The notes under the pieces: model-generated
Told to the model about the DNA's origin: nothing
Database searches by the model: none
What the model saw: only the letters and a program-made list of their open reading frames with translations
Translations under genes and position numbers: made by a program
Assembly (NCBI GenBank): GCA_903898725.1
Contig: CAIUGQ010000091.1
Location: 1 to 7,288 of the forward strand
DNA from: an uncultured Burkholderiales bacterium
GTDB taxonomy: Bacteria > Pseudomonadota > Gammaproteobacteria > Burkholderiales > Burkholderiaceae_E
Length of the DNA stretch: 7,288 nucleotides
Direction: 5' to 3'
Shown here: in pieces, positions 5,271 through 7,288 of the stretch
Layout: every line of letters begins with the position of its first letter
How positions within the stretch are numbered: the stretch's first letter is position 1

Positions 5271-7288
5271 ATGAAGCGACACGGACACGGACATCGGATC
5301 GAGACGCTCATCGCATTCGTCGCGATGGCAGGCACGGCCACGCTCGCGGGCTGCGGCGGCGCGGGCGGCGATACGGCGCCGCCGACCGCCGTCGGCGGGG
5401 TGTCGCAGGTCGCGGCACCGACGACCCCGACGATCCCGGGGACGGCGCCTGCCCCTGCTACTGCTCCTGCTCCTGCTCCGGCGCCTGCTCCTGCCGCTGG
5501 CCCCGCCCCTGCGCCTGCACCGGCCCCCGCGCCAGCGCCAGCGCCAGGCGCAGCACCGGCCCCGGGCGCCGCGCCCGCGCCGATCGAGCGCTGGGTGCAG
5601 CTCGGCGTCGAGGGCGAGTCCTTCGTGGTGCCCGCGAACAGCCGCGTGCGCTACGGCGCGAGCGCGACCGACCGCTACGAGGAGCGCGTGCTCTCGGGCG
5701 CGTTCGTCGCGACGAATGTGTTCTTCGGCGGCGACCCGGCCCCAGGGGCCCGCAAGCAGGTGTACCTGCTCAACGACGGCTCGACCGTCCTGATCACGCC
5801 TGCCGCCACGCCCGCGCCCCAGCCGCTGCCGTCGCCGCTGCCGATCACCGGACTGAACTGGTCGCAGGTCGGCGTCGAGGACGCCGTGGTCACCGTGCCG
5901 GCGAACAGCGTCATCCGATACGGCGCGGGCCCCACCACCCGATACGTCGAGTTCATCGTCTCGGGGACCTTCGTCGCGACGAACGCCTACTTCGGCGGCG
6001 ACCCGGCGCCGTACACCGACAAGTTCGTGTACCTGCTGACGGGGGCGGCGACACCGCCGGCGCCGGCGCCGGCGCCCGCGCCGACGACGGGGACCTCGCT
6101 CTGGGTCGAGTCGACGGGCTACGGCGCGGCCACCTTCGATACGGCGCCGGTGATCCGGGGCAACCTCGGCGCCCCCCTGGAGGCGGGCCAGTTCGTGAAG
6201 GTCTCGCGCGACGGCGTCGCAGTCGGACTGGCGACGATCGTGGGCAGCTCGTGGGTGATCGGCGATCGGGCCGTGCCGACCGGAACACACCTCTACACGG
6301 CGCAGGTGGTCAATGCGCAGGGCACGGGAGGACCGGTCAGCGCACCCTACAAGATCATCGTCGTGCCTCAGCAGCCGTTCGAGCAGGTGCCGCGCTACCG
6401 GGTGGTCGATCTCGGACAGCTCACGGGTGCGGACATCTCGTACGTCAGGGACATCAAGAACAACGGATCGCTGAGCGGCAGCGCCCTGTTCGGCGGTACG
6501 TCTGCAGGCTTCGTCGCCCAGGGCGATCAGGTCACGCGGGTGAGCGTGCCCTACGGACAGATGGACACCTCGATCGGCCTGCTCCAGTCCTACCGGAACA
6601 CGTGGTACACCACGGTCGTCCTGCCTGGCGGCGGCACGCGCTGCGTCAGCTGGGGCGGCCCGGGTCCAGGCGGCCCCGTCGCCGACCTCGTGTCGTGCAC
6701 CGGGATCAACGAAGGCTGGGATCTCGTCGGGAATCGTCTCGACGGTTCGGGAAACAGCCGGGCCGTGATGCTGCGCAACGGAGGATTCGTCGAACTGGGG
6801 ACCCTCGGCGGCGCCTCCAGCCGGGTCATCGCGATCAACAACCGCAGCCAGGCCATCGGGATGTCGCAGACCGGCTCCGGTGAATCCAGGCCCTTCATCT
6901 GGTCGACCAGCACCGCCTTCCCGAACGGCGCGATCTCCGGTCTGGGTGCCCTGCCGCTGAACGCGACCGTGACCTCGCTCAACGACCGCGGTCAGATCGT
7001 CGGCTACTTCACGGCCAGCTTCTACTCACGGGCATTCATCTGGGAGGCGGGCCAGTACAGGACCCTGCAGACGCTGACGGGTCTGGGCGAGACGGCGAGC
7101 GGCATCAACATCCACGGGCAGGTCGTCGGGAGTTCGACCGGCGCCGGATTCACCTGGTTCAATGACCAGAGCCATCTGCTCACGAACCTGATCGACCCCG
7201 ACGATCCGCTGAGGCTGGTGACTCAGGTGAGGACCGTCACCGCGATCAACGACTTCGGGCAGATCGTCGGCACGGCGACGATCAACGG
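5271..7288 (+). CDS. modular surface lipoprotein with HAF repeats (3' end outside window)
   Basis: The frame is open from 5271 to the window edge (672 complete codons), so the protein is larger than seen. Order: lipoprotein signal peptide with basic, His-rich head, hydrophobic core 13-25 and lipobox LAGC with the acylated Cys at 28; a Pro-Ala stalk (about 59-104); module copy 1 (108-170); a Pro-rich linker (176-194); module copy 2 (197-258); a second Pro-Ala linker (262-271); a bacterial Ig-like domain (about 275-365); and a HAF-repeat region from about 375 onward with units such as LGTLGGASS (509-517), LNDRGQIVGY (570-579), INIHGQVVG (612-620) and AINDFGQIVG (659-668). Residues after the Cys are Gly-Gly rather than Asp, so the Lol rule predicts outer-membrane sorting. 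A strong Shine-Dalgarno supports the start. HAF repeats occur in secreted proteins of unknown role and probably form a beta-propeller; I infer a binding or structural surface role and see no enzyme motif. The domain order is clear, the function is not. Confidence 0.85.
   Translation, partial: MKRHGHGHRIETLIAFVAMAGTATLAGCGGAGGDTAPPTAVGGVSQVAAPTTPTIPGTAPAPATAPAPAPAPAPAAGPAPAPAPAPAPAPAPGAAPAPGAAPAPIERWVQLGVEGESFVVPANSRVRYGASATDRYEERVLSGAFVATNVFFGGDPAPGARKQVYLLNDGSTVLITPAATPAPQPLPSPLPITGLNWSQVGVEDAVVTVPANSVIRYGAGPTTRYVEFIVSGTFVATNAYFGGDPAPYTDKFVYLLTGAATPPAPAPAPAPTTGTSLWVESTGYGAATFDTAPVIRGNLGAPLEAGQFVKVSRDGVAVGLATIVGSSWVIGDRAVPTGTHLYTAQVVNAQGTGGPVSAPYKIIVVPQQPFEQVPRYRVVDLGQLTGADISYVRDIKNNGSLSGSALFGGTSAGFVAQGDQVTRVSVPYGQMDTSIGLLQSYRNTWYTTVVLPGGGTRCVSWGGPGPGGPVADLVSCTGINEGWDLVGNRLDGSGNSRAVMLRNGGFVELGTLGGASSRVIAINNRSQAIGMSQTGSGESRPFIWSTSTAFPNGAISGLGALPLNATVTSLNDRGQIVGYFTASFYSRAFIWEAGQYRTLQTLTGLGETASGINIHGQVVGSSTGAGFTWFNDQSHLLTNLIDPDDPLRLVTQVRTVTAINDFGQIVGTATIN
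5445..5582 (+). repeat. Pro-Ala coding repeat (stalk), including a CCTGCT hexanucleotide tract
   Basis: Forty-six codons encode almost only Ala and Pro (residues 59-104). The first part is built from near-identical hexanucleotides such as CCTGCT and CCTGCC, the later part from GCGCCA and related units. The CCT/GCT codons are T-ending, unlike the G/C-ending usage around them. A six-base unit changes length without shifting frame. Confidence 0.8.
5592..5780 (+). repeat. module copy 1 within the lipoprotein (residues 108-170)
   Basis: First copy of a roughly 62-residue module beginning with Trp and ending after VYLL. Key positions shared with copy 2 are W..GVE, VPANS, RYGA, SG.FVATN, FGGDPAP and K.VYLL. 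By hand alignment about 38 of 62 positions are identical between the copies. Confidence 0.8.
5859..6044 (+). repeat. module copy 2 within the lipoprotein (residues 197-258)
   Basis: Second copy of the module, separated from the first by a Pro-rich linker. The stretch encoding SG.FVATN..FGGDPAP is also closely similar at DNA level to copy 1, so the copies arose by internal duplication. Confidence 0.8.
6051..6083 (+). repeat. second Pro-Ala linker (GGCGCC-type tandem repeat)
   Basis: Eleven codons, TPPAPAPAPAP, encoded by tandem CCGGCG-like hexanucleotides, join module copy 2 to the Ig-like domain. Here the codons are G/C-ending, unlike the start of the first stalk. Confidence 0.7.

Noticed and set aside
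5445..5582. Possible CRISPR or minisatellite array
   Set aside because: The periodicity is six bases, in frame, and encodes Pro-Ala; there are no spacers.
5256..6290. 344-codon minus-strand open frame opposite the lipoprotein gene
   Set aside because: Arg/Gly-rich low-complexity product. The plus strand has a strong ribosome site, a lipobox and recognisable domains.
1..7288. Prophage, insertion sequence or toxin-antitoxin/defence island
   Set aside because: No transposase, integrase, terminal inverted repeats, nuclease-effector pair or tRNA attachment site is visible; gene content is ordinary chromosomal apart from the lipoprotein.

Overview
The window is very GC-rich, with G or C at nearly every third codon position. 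It reads as a chromosomal segment of a Gram-negative proteobacterium, most likely a high-GC betaproteobacterium of the Burkholderiales type. This rests on the RNB ribonuclease subtype, the Gram-negative style lipoprotein and overall base composition. I cannot place it at genus level. I see no phage, insertion sequence, CRISPR, tRNA or rRNA.

Layout. On the minus strand, positions 69-2192 encode an RNB-domain (RNase II/R superfamily) exoribonuclease with an unusual acidic C-terminal tail. Just downstream of it, 1-55 may hold the first codons of another minus-strand gene. A 101-bp divergent intergenic region (2193-2293) carries a perfect TATAAT on the minus strand and a weaker TACACT on the plus strand, arranged around a 14-bp inverted repeat. 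On the plus strand follow three closely spaced genes, probably one operon: a TIGR00266/AIM24-family protein (2294-3079), a 12-TM major facilitator transporter (3093-4280) and a MarC-family membrane protein (4336-5013, or from 4297). A GC-rich hairpin followed by a T-rich stretch (5038-5067) probably ends that unit. The last gene starts at 5271 and runs off the window: a modular lipoprotein with a Pro-Ala stalk, two copies of a roughly 62-residue module, an Ig-like domain and a long HAF-repeat region.

How the genes relate. The ribonuclease is a housekeeping RNA-turnover gene transcribed away from the rest. The AIM24-like, MFS and MarC genes share direction and short spacing, but no common pathway can be read from sequence; two of the three are integral membrane proteins. 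The lipoprotein is a separate unit with its own strong Shine-Dalgarno and is predicted to be exported and lipid-anchored, probably in the outer membrane. It is the most unusual part of the window. I found no convincing evidence for a new multi-gene defence or biosynthetic system here.
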